Assembly (NCBI GenBank): GCA_001302245.1 | Contig: LGYU01000010.1 | Location: forward strand, 248,001-312,000 | From: Chitinophagaceae bacterium PMP191F | GTDB lineage: Bacteria; Bacteroidota; Bacteroidia; Chitinophagales; Chitinophagaceae | DNA length: 64,000 bases | Direction: 5' to 3' | Shown: one piece after another, positions 10,571 through 20,776 of the stretch | Numbering within the stretch: the first letter of the stretch is position 1 | Layout: every line of letters starts with the position of its first letter | Notes under the pieces: generated by a model | Told to the model about the DNA's origin: nothing | The model's database searches: none | What the model saw: only the letters and a program-made list of their open reading frames with translations | Program-made: the position numbers and the translations under genes

Positions 10571-11686
10571 ATGTATAAAAAAACCACCATCATGTGTGCG
10601 TTGTTCGCCGCTGCCTGTTCTGTGCAACGGCCATTGGACACAGCTCATGCCTCACTGAAACAAACTTTCAAAAATGATTTTCTCATCGGCACAGCGCTTA
10701 GCCAGGATCAGGTATATGAAAAAGAACCGGATGCTGCCAGGCTTATCCCGCAACAGTTCAATGCAGCTACACCCGAAAATATTATGAAAGCAGCCCTTAT
10801 TCATCCGGGATGGAGCGAGTATCATTTTGAAGCCGCAGATAAAATGATAGAATACTGCCAGAAAAATGCAATCAAAGTAAACGGCCATACCCTGATATGG
10901 CACAGCCAGCTTCCTGCCTATGTAAGACGGATCAGAAACCGCGATTCACTACGACTGTTCTTTAATGAGCACATCAATACGGTGGCCGGACGTTACAATG
11001 GCAGAATCTTTTCCTGGGATGTTGTAAATGAGGCATTGAACGAAGATGGTTCTTTACGCAAATCAATTTTCCTTGAACAACTGGGCGAAAGTTATATTGT
11101 AGATGCATTCCGGCTTGCGCAACAGGCTTCACCCGATGCTGAGCTATACTATAATGACTACAATATAGAACAACCGAAAAAAAGATCAGGAGCGATTGAA
11201 CTGGTAAAAAAAATACAGGCTGCTGGCGTGCGTATTGATGCAGTTGGCATACAGGGTCACTGGAATATAGACCATTTGCCACTGCAACAGATTGAAGAAA
11301 GTATTCTGGCTTTTGCTGCTTTGGGTGTAAAAGTTATGTTTACCGAATTGGATCTGGGCGTATTGCCAAACCCGCGGGGATTCAATACAGCAGATGTAAA
11401 TCAGGGAGTAAACGGTAATACAACAGGGCTCAATCCCTATCCAAACGGATTGCCGGATTCGGTACAAATAAAACTCAGCAAAGGATACGAGAAGCTGTTC
11501 CTGCTTTTTATGAAGCATCGCGACAAGATCAGCCGCGTAACATTCTGGGGCGTGAACGACGGACAATCATGGTTGAATAATTTCCCGGTTCGGGGAAGAA
11601 CCAATTATCCTTTACTGTTCGACCGGCAGTACAAACCTAAACCCGCGTTCTATACTGTAATTGCAACCCAGAAAAAAACTGGTTAG
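10571..11686 (+). CDS. GH10 endo-1,4-beta-xylanase, lipoprotein
   Basis: The protein has 371 residues. The start shows a lipoprotein signal with lipobox FAAAC, so the enzyme is probably anchored in the outer membrane. A single GH10 (beta/alpha)8 barrel fills residues about 30-365. The acid/base Glu lies in WDVVNEAL (E154) and the nucleophile in MFTELDLG (E259), with the usual spacing of about 105. Substrate-binding motifs VNGHTLIWHSQ and GVNDGQSWLN are present. It cuts the xylan backbone or large xylo-oligosaccharides. It is on the plus strand downstream of the HTCS and the LacI relic, and convergent with the XUS operon. It carries no binding module, unlike the other GH10 in this window, so it may act on shorter chains. 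Confidence 0.95.
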   Translation: MYKKTTIMCALFAAACSVQRPLDTAHASLKQTFKNDFLIGTALSQDQVYEKEPDAARLIPQQFNAATPENIMKAALIHPGWSEYHFEAADKMIEYCQKNAIKVNGHTLIWHSQLPAYVRRIRNRDSLRLFFNEHINTVAGRYNGRIFSWDVVNEALNEDGSLRKSIFLEQLGESYIVDAFRLAQQASPDAELYYNDYNIEQPKKRSGAIELVKKIQAAGVRIDAVGIQGHWNIDHLPLQQIEESILAFAALGVKVMFTELDLGVLPNPRGFNTADVNQGVNGNTTGLNPYPNGLPDSVQIKLSKGYEKLFLLFMKHRDKISRVTFWGVNDGQSWLNNFPVRGRTNYPLLFDRQYKPKPAFYTVIATQKKTG

Positions 11687-11783
11687 CACAATACCGGTTC
11701 ATCTCACTGTAACAGCCTTTATTCTGTTATCTGTCCAGGTAATGTAATAGTCAAAAAATGGAGGTACCCCAGACAATAATAAA

Positions 11784-11805
11784 GGAGGGATGAAAACACC
11801 CCTCC
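11784..11805 (-). terminator. Terminator hairpin at the end of the XUS operon
   Basis: On the minus strand GGAGGGGTG and CATCCCTCC form a 9-bp stem (one G-U pair) around a TTTT loop, followed by TTTATTATT. It lies about 155 bp beyond the SASA esterase stop and before the convergent GH10. It closely resembles the hairpin at 12818-12841. Confidence 0.6.
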
Positions 11806-11959
11806 GCTTGCTTGTTATACTATATAAAACTGCCAGAAATTAATTTACTCAACAGATATGCTATTCAGGATTGGATGTACACATTTCTGTTCGGGATAAT
11901 AAAAGCTTCCTGTATTAGAAACCTGCTCATGTACAAAATATTATTGATGATTATTGTGG

Positions 11960-12880
<921 letters not shown>

Positions 12881-12915
12881 TCAGCCATATTTCTCCAATA
12901 AAATCTTGGTAAATA

Positions 12916-15072
12916 TTATCTGGCGTTTGCTTTCAAAGCTTCAGCTACAGCAGTGTAAGCTACTTTACGCACATAGGTTTCTGTCCATATACCAATAGGC
13001 TCTCCTGGTCTCCAGTTGGAATTAACCGGGCTATCAAGCGGACTCCAGATGGTAATGCCATAACGTTGTTTGGCAGGAATGATCTCAAAGTATTTATCAA
13101 TAACATATTTATACATTTCTGCCTGTGCCTTGTAATGCGCAGCAGTAGCAGCCGTTGTCTTTACGCCCACACCAATGTCCAGTTCGGATATTTTGATCAG
13201 CTTACCTGTAGCAGCCAGTAATCTGAACATATCTTCTATCTTCTGTTTATCAGCTGTAATGTTGATATGCATCTGCGTGCCGATACCGTCTACCTTGCCG
13301 CCTTTACTTTCTATATAACTGGTGTAAGCAATCAGGCCACGGCATTTATCAAGGCTGTATTCAAGGTTGTAATCGTTAATAAAAAGAAGATCACTGGCAT
13401 TACCATATTGTCTTGCCATTTTAAAAGCCAGTACACCATAGTCTTTACCCAGATAATCCTGCCAATAAAATTCATCAGATGCCATATTTGCTCTGCCTGC
13501 ACCTGTTTTCAACTCATAAGGATTGCCATCATCCATCGGCTCATTCACTACATCCCAGGCTTTGACATACGTCTTGCTTACTGACAGCATGCCCGACATC
13601 CATTTGTCCAATGCACCATTGATGATTGCCGTTTTTTCCACAGCAGTTTTTTCTACCACAGTAGTACTGCCCCCCGAGGCTTTGGTACTTCTGAGCACCA
13701 CATCATCAATATATACTGTTCCTGCAAACTCGCCATAGCTGAAAATCAACCTGATTCTGTCAGCAGTTGTAGCAGTAGTAGCAATTGTTACCAGTTGCCA
13801 TTCTGTAGATACGGCAACCTGTCCAAACCCGTTAGACGCATAACTGGCACTTTGCAGTTCAGGCCGTATAATGCCTGCCGCCGTGCCTTTTACCCAAAAA
13901 CTTAACTCGTATGTTTCTCCATTATTCAATGCGGTTGCAAATGAATAGCTGGTTTGCACATCCCAGTAATTAGCAGACTTTGTTGGATTGGTAACATAAA
14001 ATGCTTTGCCTTTATTGCCAACCCCCATTCCATCAGCTGTGATACCCCGGGTAGAGCTGCCGCCCCAACCGCCCCAGCCACTGCCTGATTCAAAATCACC
14101 ACCTGTCACAAGATTACTGACAACCGGCGTACCCTGCGTATCATACACATAAAGATTATTTATGTCTACGTAATAAGTTACACCGGCTTTATAACCCAGA
14201 TCAAAATGTAGTTTAATGCTGTTGCCGGAAAAATCATTCACCTGAAACCTGATTTCTTTCCAGGAAACACCGGTAGTGAAAGTAGCTGTAGCAGTGCCTG
14301 ATTTTGTCCAGTCTACCTGTGGTGTATTATTATTCAATCCTTCAAAAGCAATCCTCCCTTCGCCTGGTATATCCGATTTGATATACATCACTATTTCATA
14401 TTTATGTGCCTTATTGACGTTAATTAACGGTGTGATCAATTGCAAGGCCTCTGCCGAAGGTGTGCCATTACCTGTTACCAGTTTTATTGCCTTATTGCCA
14501 GTACCCATACCATCGGCATCAGAAACCGTAATACCTGCGCCGGAAGCAGAAAGCGTCCAGCCGGCAAAAGTTTTATCCTTTAATCCTGCAAGATTCAGAT
14601 CATTGACATAAGCGGGTGATGTAACGATCATAGGAGCCAGTAATCCCTTCAGGTAACTGGCATTCTGATTATAATTCCACGCCAGCGTATGACCGTACAC
14701 TGCCATATTTGCTTCGCGGGCTGTTTGTAACAAAGTCTTCACTTTATCAAGCGCCAGGCTACCATCTGCCTGTACTACTGCGCCGTGTTTCATTTCGTAG
14801 CCTAATACAATTTCATCAAAGTTCCTGTTCGCCAAACGGTATTTCACTGTCTTGTCTACATATTCCTGCAGTCCCAGTGCTACGCCTAACCTGAAATCAG
14901 GATACATAGCTTTGTTAATATAGCTTTTCAATTCAGGGTATGCGTTGATATCTTCCTGTACGGCAATGCTCTCTGGTTTTTCGACCGTAAATCCAGGAGT
15001 TTTATATTTGTTGCAAGCAGTCATTACCATCAGCATCGTAACCACTGCTGCTATTTTATGCAAGTTGTTCAT
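12916..15072 (-). CDS. xyn10A: GH10 endo-xylanase with carbohydrate-binding modules inserted in the catalytic domain
   Basis: A 718-residue lipoprotein (lipobox VMTAC). The GH10 barrel is split: the N-terminal part lies at about 45-175 (FDEIVLGYEMKHGAV, VYGHTLAWN), two CBM4/9-like modules follow at about 180-330 and 335-490 (GWTLSASGAGITVSDADG; GGDFESGSGWGGW), and the barrel resumes at about 495-715. The acid/base Glu is in WDVVNEPMDD (E511) and the nucleophile in KISELDIGV (E630). This split architecture is the one known for Xyn10 enzymes of Bacteroidota XUS loci, where the enzyme sits on the cell surface and makes oligosaccharides for the SusCD importers. It is 34 bp after the surface-lipoprotein gene in the same operon. 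Confidence 0.95.
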   Translation of the reverse strand: MNNLHKIAAVVTMLMVMTACNKYKTPGFTVEKPESIAVQEDINAYPELKSYINKAMYPDFRLGVALGLQEYVDKTVKYRLANRNFDEIVLGYEMKHGAVVQADGSLALDKVKTLLQTAREANMAVYGHTLAWNYNQNASYLKGLLAPMIVTSPAYVNDLNLAGLKDKTFAGWTLSASGAGITVSDADGMGTGNKAIKLVTGNGTPSAEALQLITPLINVNKAHKYEIVMYIKSDIPGEGRIAFEGLNNNTPQVDWTKSGTATATFTTGVSWKEIRFQVNDFSGNSIKLHFDLGYKAGVTYYVDINNLYVYDTQGTPVVSNLVTGGDFESGSGWGGWGGSSTRGITADGMGVGNKGKAFYVTNPTKSANYWDVQTSYSFATALNNGETYELSFWVKGTAAGIIRPELQSASYASNGFGQVAVSTEWQLVTIATTATTADRIRLIFSYGEFAGTVYIDDVVLRSTKASGGSTTVVEKTAVEKTAIINGALDKWMSGMLSVSKTYVKAWDVVNEPMDDGNPYELKTGAGRANMASDEFYWQDYLGKDYGVLAFKMARQYGNASDLLFINDYNLEYSLDKCRGLIAYTSYIESKGGKVDGIGTQMHINITADKQKIEDMFRLLAATGKLIKISELDIGVGVKTTAATAAHYKAQAEMYKYVIDKYFEIIPAKQRYGITIWSPLDSPVNSNWRPGEPIGIWTETYVRKVAYTAVAEALKANAR

Positions 15073-15106
15073 ATCAAATACATAGTTGTTATATGACAGA
15101 ATATTT

Positions 15107-16063
15107 TTACTTGGCTACAGGGGTAAATGTCTCTACCGCCACAGCACGGTCTCTCATCACCAATGTATCCAGGGAGGTTACTTTCATATCGGGAAGCGTT
15201 ACTTCATAGTTCAGATACAGCGCATCACGATCTTTAGCGCCCCAACTGTTCTTTTCTCCTTTCTTAACAAATTTACCACTGCCCGTAGCTGTGAAACCGG
15301 TAGTACCTGCAGCAATTGTACAGTTGCCTGCATCATCGAATGTAAGTGTCAACGGACAGGTTACGTTTACCCCATTCTTATCTTTGAATACAACCGGAAA
15401 GACAAGCTCTTTCCTTGACTTGGTATTTAACTTGTTCACTTCATCATCTTCCACGTATTGCTTATGACGGATAATGGTCTGGCTAAAACTTCCGGTAACC
15501 ACATCCTTTCCTCTGCGCAGATAATTGCCGTGCCAGGTATTAACATACTTAATGGCATAAAGTGTAAATCCCTTACCCGCCAGAATAGAATCTGCACTTC
15601 CCTTATTCACCATACGCAATGGAATGACATAAGTGTTTTTGATAGCTTTGGGATCATTGAAGAACGCATCGGTCAACTGTACTTCCACACCACCCGTAAG
15701 ACCGCCCTCAGGAATCGTGATAATATTAGCGGCCATCTTGTAATAGTTATCAGGCATTGCTAACACTTCATCACCACCGGCGCCAAATAACAGGCCATTC
15801 CCCAACAGGGTTTTATCAACTGAAATCTGTATATCGATATTTTTTTTACTGGAATAGACACCGCCGGTAGTAGCCACGATCCTGCACTTACCTTCGTTGT
15901 CCAGATCCGTATTAAATATATCCTCGCCGAAGGTAATTGTACGTACCGGGTACTGGTAAGCGAAATACACAGTCTGGTAAGCATAATCAGGAAAATCAAC
16001 TTCCTTGTTACTGCAGGATGCCATTACAACAAGCAGCAGCATTGGTATAAGAAACTTCTTCAT
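15107..16063 (-). CDS. xusE: DUF1735-type surface glycan-binding lipoprotein (XusE position)
   Basis: The protein has 318 residues from the ATG at 16063. The signal has a lipobox (VMASC), followed by DUF1735-like sequence (VDFPDYAYQTVYFAYQYP, then GGVYSSKKNIDIQISVD) and a second beta-rich domain at about 180-315. In XUS operons the gene between the second SusD and Xyn10 encodes an outer-membrane protein thought to bind xylan at the surface. Length, lipobox and position fit. It is 46 bp after susD-2 and 34 bp before the GH10/CBM gene. Its ligand cannot be read from sequence; the symbol rests on synteny. Confidence 0.8.
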   Translation of the reverse strand: MKKFLIPMLLLVVMASCSNKEVDFPDYAYQTVYFAYQYPVRTITFGEDIFNTDLDNEGKCRIVATTGGVYSSKKNIDIQISVDKTLLGNGLLFGAGGDEVLAMPDNYYKMAANIITIPEGGLTGGVEVQLTDAFFNDPKAIKNTYVIPLRMVNKGSADSILAGKGFTLYAIKYVNTWHGNYLRRGKDVVTGSFSQTIIRHKQYVEDDEVNKLNTKSRKELVFPVVFKDKNGVNVTCPLTLTFDDAGNCTIAAGTTGFTATGSGKFVKKGEKNSWGAKDRDALYLNYEVTLPDMKVTSLDTLVMRDRAVAVETFTPVAK

Positions 16064-16109
16064 TAGTACTGTTTTCAATATTCAAAAAAACTAATTGCAA
16101 TCAGGACTG

Positions 16110-17879
16110 TTATCGCCATCCCTGGTTCTGTTCCAGCGCACCGAATTTTAACAACTCTCCATAAGGAATAGGACCATAAATCATATAAGGCAGAAACTGT
16201 CGGGTTTCTACATTCATGGCAGAATAGGTATTGGCTACAATACTCACACCTTTGGCAACTTCATTCAGATTTGCTTTCCAGCGACGGAGATCCCAGAAAC
16301 GAAAACCTTCAAAACACAGTTCCAGCCTCCGTTCATTCCTGATAAGCTGGCGCATCAGGTCTTTACTGGCTTTTGCAGCTTCTAAAAAAGGATCATTGTT
16401 TGTAGTTCCTATACCGGCCCTTTTACGGATCGCTTTGACAACATCATAAGCAGAAAATACATTACTGCCTGTACCAGTAGGGCCCCAGGCTTCATTAGCG
16501 GCCTCTGCATAATTCAGAAATATTTCTGTATAACGGATATGCGGCTTATAATGCCGTTGATTATTGGCAGCAGTTGGATTAAGATTTACATCCTGGCGTA
16601 GCAGTTTGCGGAGGTAATAACCTGTTCTGGTAGAAGTTTCTACTTTGTTCAAAGCATCATTGGTAGTGCCATCTGCGGCCGTAGTGATTACAGTGCTATT
16701 GGCACCTGCAGTTCCGCCATTAACCAGAATGAACTGCTTCAAACGGGGGTCCCGGTTATTGTATGGTGAAGCAGGGTCATATCCGCTGGCAGGATCGGTG
16801 ATAGGATACCCGTTGAGCATTGGAAAAGCATCTACCAGATTTTGCGTAGGATTAATACGTCCATTACCAAAAAGACTGGGGGGAAAATTAGCTTGCTCCA
16901 GATCTCTGTTATCTACATAATTGTTTCTCCACAGAATCTCGCCCGGATTGGCTCCATCTGCAAGACCTGCAATTTCAGAGGCATTGCTGTACCAGGTAAT
17001 TCCATTAGAGGCCATTGCGTTTATACCTCCTTTTAATGCTAGTACCTCGCCGGCATAGTTCGCAGCATCGGCCCAGGTGGTTGTAGTACCTGCACTGAAA
17101 GCCGGGCTTGCAGCCAGCAGGGCTGCTTTTGAGCGAATGGCTTTTGCAATACGGCCAGTCAGCAGGCCACGGAATGTGGCACCAAATGCACGATCATATT
17201 GTTCTTTGGTAATAGTGCCATATTTGGCTGGAATCAGTGAAGCACTGGCAATATTTTCATAATCCAGTGGCAACAGGGCATCTGCTTTGTCCAGGTCACT
17301 GAAGATCTGCTTCATGCAGGCATCAAACGTTGCTCTTGGTTTATTAAAATCGGCATTAGTACCCTGCACTTCCAGTATAATGGGAACACCTAATATTGTT
17401 CCGCTTTCTGCCACTCCGGCATGTGTCTGCAACAGGTGGTACAGAAACAATGCACGCAGGCCATACGCCTCACCTTTTATCCGCATGGCAAAAAGACCAC
17501 TTACTACTTTATCAGCAGCCCATTTTATGGTGTCTGCATCACGCAGGGTAATGTTGAGGTACTGAATAGCCGCATAAGCATTTGTCCACTGGCTAACAGG
17601 ATTATTGCTGGCAGTCCATTGGCCATTGGCCATTTTCAAAAATGCATTGGTCTGGTCATTGGTCACTGCATCATCTGTAGCTACATCATTAAACGACCAG
17701 GAGTTGGTGGGAATACGGTTATACCCATTCAACAATACACCATAGGGAAACCTGGCATCATTGGGTAAATAACTTTCCGGAGTCAGTTCCCGGTTATTTT
17801 CTATCGCCGGTTCCATCAGGTCTTTGCAACCCATCAGAACAAAACAGGAGGCGAATAATATACCGATAATCCTTTTCAT
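16110..17879 (-). CDS. xusD: SusD-like xylan-oligosaccharide-binding lipoprotein, second pair
   Basis: The protein has 589 residues with lipobox VLMGC. It has the RagB/SusD helical repeat core (RIKGEAYGLRALFLYHLLQT) and the typical C-terminal block (RYTEIFLNYAEAANEA, then LIRNERRLELCFEGFRFWDL). SusD proteins form the lid over the SusC barrel and bind incoming oligosaccharides at the surface. It lies 31 bp after its SusC partner. By order it corresponds to XusD of known xylan utilisation systems; the symbol rests on synteny and architecture. Confidence 0.92.
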   Translation of the reverse strand: MKRIIGILFASCFVLMGCKDLMEPAIENNRELTPESYLPNDARFPYGVLLNGYNRIPTNSWSFNDVATDDAVTNDQTNAFLKMANGQWTASNNPVSQWTNAYAAIQYLNITLRDADTIKWAADKVVSGLFAMRIKGEAYGLRALFLYHLLQTHAGVAESGTILGVPIILEVQGTNADFNKPRATFDACMKQIFSDLDKADALLPLDYENIASASLIPAKYGTITKEQYDRAFGATFRGLLTGRIAKAIRSKAALLAASPAFSAGTTTTWADAANYAGEVLALKGGINAMASNGITWYSNASEIAGLADGANPGEILWRNNYVDNRDLEQANFPPSLFGNGRINPTQNLVDAFPMLNGYPITDPASGYDPASPYNNRDPRLKQFILVNGGTAGANSTVITTAADGTTNDALNKVETSTRTGYYLRKLLRQDVNLNPTAANNQRHYKPHIRYTEIFLNYAEAANEAWGPTGTGSNVFSAYDVVKAIRKRAGIGTTNNDPFLEAAKASKDLMRQLIRNERRLELCFEGFRFWDLRRWKANLNEVAKGVSIVANTYSAMNVETRQFLPYMIYGPIPYGELLKFGALEQNQGWR

Positions 17880-17910
17880 ATTATTTTCTTGACAGGTGCA
17901 ACAGCTTTTA

Positions 17911-20748
17911 TCAGAATAAAGCTTTCACACCCAGATTATACAAGCGGGTTTGTGGTGCCGTTCCGATATTCAGCTCCATTACTTTACGTTCGGAAGAAAT
18001 TGTCAGCAGGTTAAAACCACTGATATACATGCCCAGTTCTTTTACAAAGGACCTGTTCTTCAGTAATCCCGTCACATCATATGATATCTGCACTTTTCCC
18101 AGGTCAAACCGGTTGGTTTTGTACAACCAGAAGTCAGAAGAGCGGAAGTTGTTATCACTGTTGAAAGTGGTCAGTCTCGGATATTTGGCTGTGGCCTGAT
18201 TATCCGGAGTCCAGCGTTCACGAACTACAATGGAGTATTTATCTTCGCCATCTACCCAGAAGTAGGAATTATTCTTCATGGCAGAAGCACCGAAACGACC
18301 AATACCCAAGGCAAAGAAGGTAAAGTGTTTCCATCTGGCCGTCAGGTTAATACCCAGCGTTAGCGGAGCACCATACCACCCTCCTCTGCCGAGATATACT
18401 TCATCGCGTGCATCAATGATACCATCTCCATTCTGATCTTTGTACCTGATATCGCCAGGCTTTACCTGCCCAAAGGTTTGTGTGGGCGAATTTGCAATAT
18501 CTGCCTGATCTGTAAAGAAGCCCAGGCTCTGCAAACCCCAGATAGCATCCAGTGGTTTACCCTGCCGGTACTGATACTTGTCTTCGTATATCTCTGCCCG
18601 TTTAGTAGCAATTGTTTTATAATAAGTACCGGTTATTCCCAGTGTGCCATCTACCTTTCCAAACTTTTTATTAAGATTTACACTGAAATCAAAACCAGCA
18701 CGTTTATCATCATTATAATTAACATAAGGAATAAAAGAAGACACAGGCCACCCGGTGGTAAAGTAAGAGGGAAACAATACAGAAGCCTGGATAATATTGC
18801 CAGTGATTTTATTCACAAAAAAATTACCCTGTACATTCAGTAATTTGTTAAAGAAGGTGCCTTCCATGCCAATGCTGATCTCTTTTCTACTGGGAAAAGT
18901 CATATTCTGGTTATCACCTCTTCTTGATTCTGTAGCCTGGATACCGGTACCGTCTTTCCAGCCAAACCACGATCCCTGACCTGTATAATAGCCCTGGTAC
19001 ATGTAATATGAAGTAATGTCAAGGTCTGTATGCAAAATACCTGCAGAAGCTGTCAGTCGCAGATCATTTACAATATCAGAATTACGCAGGAAAGGTTCAT
19101 TGCTGAGACGCCAGCTCAATGACACGGTTGGTGAAAATGCACGGCGTTTGCCTTCCGGCAGTTTAGCTGAATGTATCAGAGCACCGCTGAAATCAGCATA
19201 ATAGGTGTTTTTATAATTGTAGCCAACCTGCAATCCCAGGTTAGCATTGCTGGTACGGTGATATACAGAAGATTCAGATTGCTGAAAACCATTTACCAAT
19301 AGTATAGCAGAAACATTGTGCTTACCGGCAATGGAATTCACATAATTGAACTGACCAGTAGCCGCAATGGTCTGGCGGTACCAGCTATTGCTTACATTCT
19401 GTACACCAGAAGTAGCATCCTGTCCGTATTTGGTCAGACTACTGATTAAATCTTCGCCGGCATAGTTGTTCCAGGCAGGAGCATATACAGCGTAAGTATT
19501 ATTAAAGGCAAGATTGTAAGAAGAGTTGTAATCCACTGCAAATGTAGAACGGAAAGAAAGCCCTTTCAGTAAACCGCGCAGATCTGCATTTACCCCGGTG
19601 CTGAACTGAAACTGACGACTGGTGTATTTGTTGTTACCACCGGCATAAATAGCAGCAAACGGATTGGTCTGATCCAGTTGTGATCCGCCCAGCAGGTATT
19701 GCCCGCCGATGATATGATTGCTGTTTTTCACCAGTATCTGCGAAGCATCATCAGTTGCCTCGATCATGCTGATAGGAATAAGCGGAGAAAAACGGTGAGG
19801 ACGCAACGTGGCTGCGCTGCCCCAGTAATCAGTGTTCACACCACGGCCTGTATAGAATATACCGGTTGCATCTACAAAACAAGATAGGTATTCATTCAGG
19901 TTAATATCAATATTACCACGTACATTGAATCGGTCAGACCTGTTATTATGCACAGCTTCCCCAAAGTTGAGCAATGAACCTGTGGTCTGAAAACCAATGT
20001 TGGTGTAATAGCGGGCTTTTTCATTTCCACCGGAAATTTCACTTGTCACATCATAACGGCTATATGCTTTTTTCAGGTATTGATCCGAATAGTAATCTAC
20101 ATTAGGATACCGGTAGATATTTTTCCCTGATGCATAATTATAGATTGTTTCGGCACTATACAGTTCAGCAAGACCATCATTCCGCCGTGCTTCATTATAA
20201 AGCGTCATATACTCAGCCGATCCTAAGTACTCCGGATAAGCCTTGGGCACATTCATTCCTGCATTTACACGCACATCAATTTTTTGGCCGCCCGCCTGTC
20301 CTCTTTTAGTAGTTATATATATAACCCCTTTGGCCGCACGGCTGCCATATAAAGCCACCGCATTGACACCCTTCAAGAATGTTATCTGCTCAATTTCAGT
20401 AGGCAATACATTCCCTGCTTCCCTCGGAATACCGTCTATCATCAACAGGTAGCCACCCATTGCCCAGTTACTGTTTCCATTATAGCCGGGTGCCCACGCT
20501 TCCATATTTTCCAGGCTATAGGTCATATAGTTACTACGGAGCAGTTCTGGTACATTCACAACAGAAATGCCTCCCAACAGGTTTTGCGGACTAACTTTAC
20601 GGAAAGCGGCCTGTACCTGTTGTACACTATCCGTATTTTTTGAAACTTGTCTGGAAGTATCCTGTGCATGTACAGCGGGCAGAAAGCCTCCCAGTACACA
20701 GGACACCATTATTATTTTTATGTACTTCATGAATTGCGTGTTTAACAT
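17911..20748 (-). CDS. xusC: SusC-like TonB-dependent receptor, second pair
   Basis: The protein has 945 residues; the second ATG at 20730 (MKYIKII) is an alternative start with a clear signal peptide ending FLPAVHAQ. Only about 50 residues separate the signal peptide from the plug domain (LLGGISVVNVPELL, MIDGIPREAGN, GVNAVALYGSRAAKGVIYI). The carboxypeptidase-D-like regulatory domain that starts most SusC proteins, including the other one here, is absent. The barrel fills about 190-945 and ends with LYNLGVKALF. It should import xylo-oligosaccharides with the following SusD. The gap to the preceding susD is 28 bp, so one transcript is likely. Confidence 0.93.
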   Translation of the reverse strand: MLNTQFMKYIKIIMVSCVLGGFLPAVHAQDTSRQVSKNTDSVQQVQAAFRKVSPQNLLGGISVVNVPELLRSNYMTYSLENMEAWAPGYNGNSNWAMGGYLLMIDGIPREAGNVLPTEIEQITFLKGVNAVALYGSRAAKGVIYITTKRGQAGGQKIDVRVNAGMNVPKAYPEYLGSAEYMTLYNEARRNDGLAELYSAETIYNYASGKNIYRYPNVDYYSDQYLKKAYSRYDVTSEISGGNEKARYYTNIGFQTTGSLLNFGEAVHNNRSDRFNVRGNIDINLNEYLSCFVDATGIFYTGRGVNTDYWGSAATLRPHRFSPLIPISMIEATDDASQILVKNSNHIIGGQYLLGGSQLDQTNPFAAIYAGGNNKYTSRQFQFSTGVNADLRGLLKGLSFRSTFAVDYNSSYNLAFNNTYAVYAPAWNNYAGEDLISSLTKYGQDATSGVQNVSNSWYRQTIAATGQFNYVNSIAGKHNVSAILLVNGFQQSESSVYHRTSNANLGLQVGYNYKNTYYADFSGALIHSAKLPEGKRRAFSPTVSLSWRLSNEPFLRNSDIVNDLRLTASAGILHTDLDITSYYMYQGYYTGQGSWFGWKDGTGIQATESRRGDNQNMTFPSRKEISIGMEGTFFNKLLNVQGNFFVNKITGNIIQASVLFPSYFTTGWPVSSFIPYVNYNDDKRAGFDFSVNLNKKFGKVDGTLGITGTYYKTIATKRAEIYEDKYQYRQGKPLDAIWGLQSLGFFTDQADIANSPTQTFGQVKPGDIRYKDQNGDGIIDARDEVYLGRGGWYGAPLTLGINLTARWKHFTFFALGIGRFGASAMKNNSYFWVDGEDKYSIVVRERWTPDNQATAKYPRLTTFNSDNNFRSSDFWLYKTNRFDLGKVQISYDVTGLLKNRSFVKELGMYISGFNLLTISSERKVMELNIGTAPQTRLYNLGVKALF

Positions 20749-20776
20749 TACAGGTTTCTTTTAAAGAGCAGCCGGT

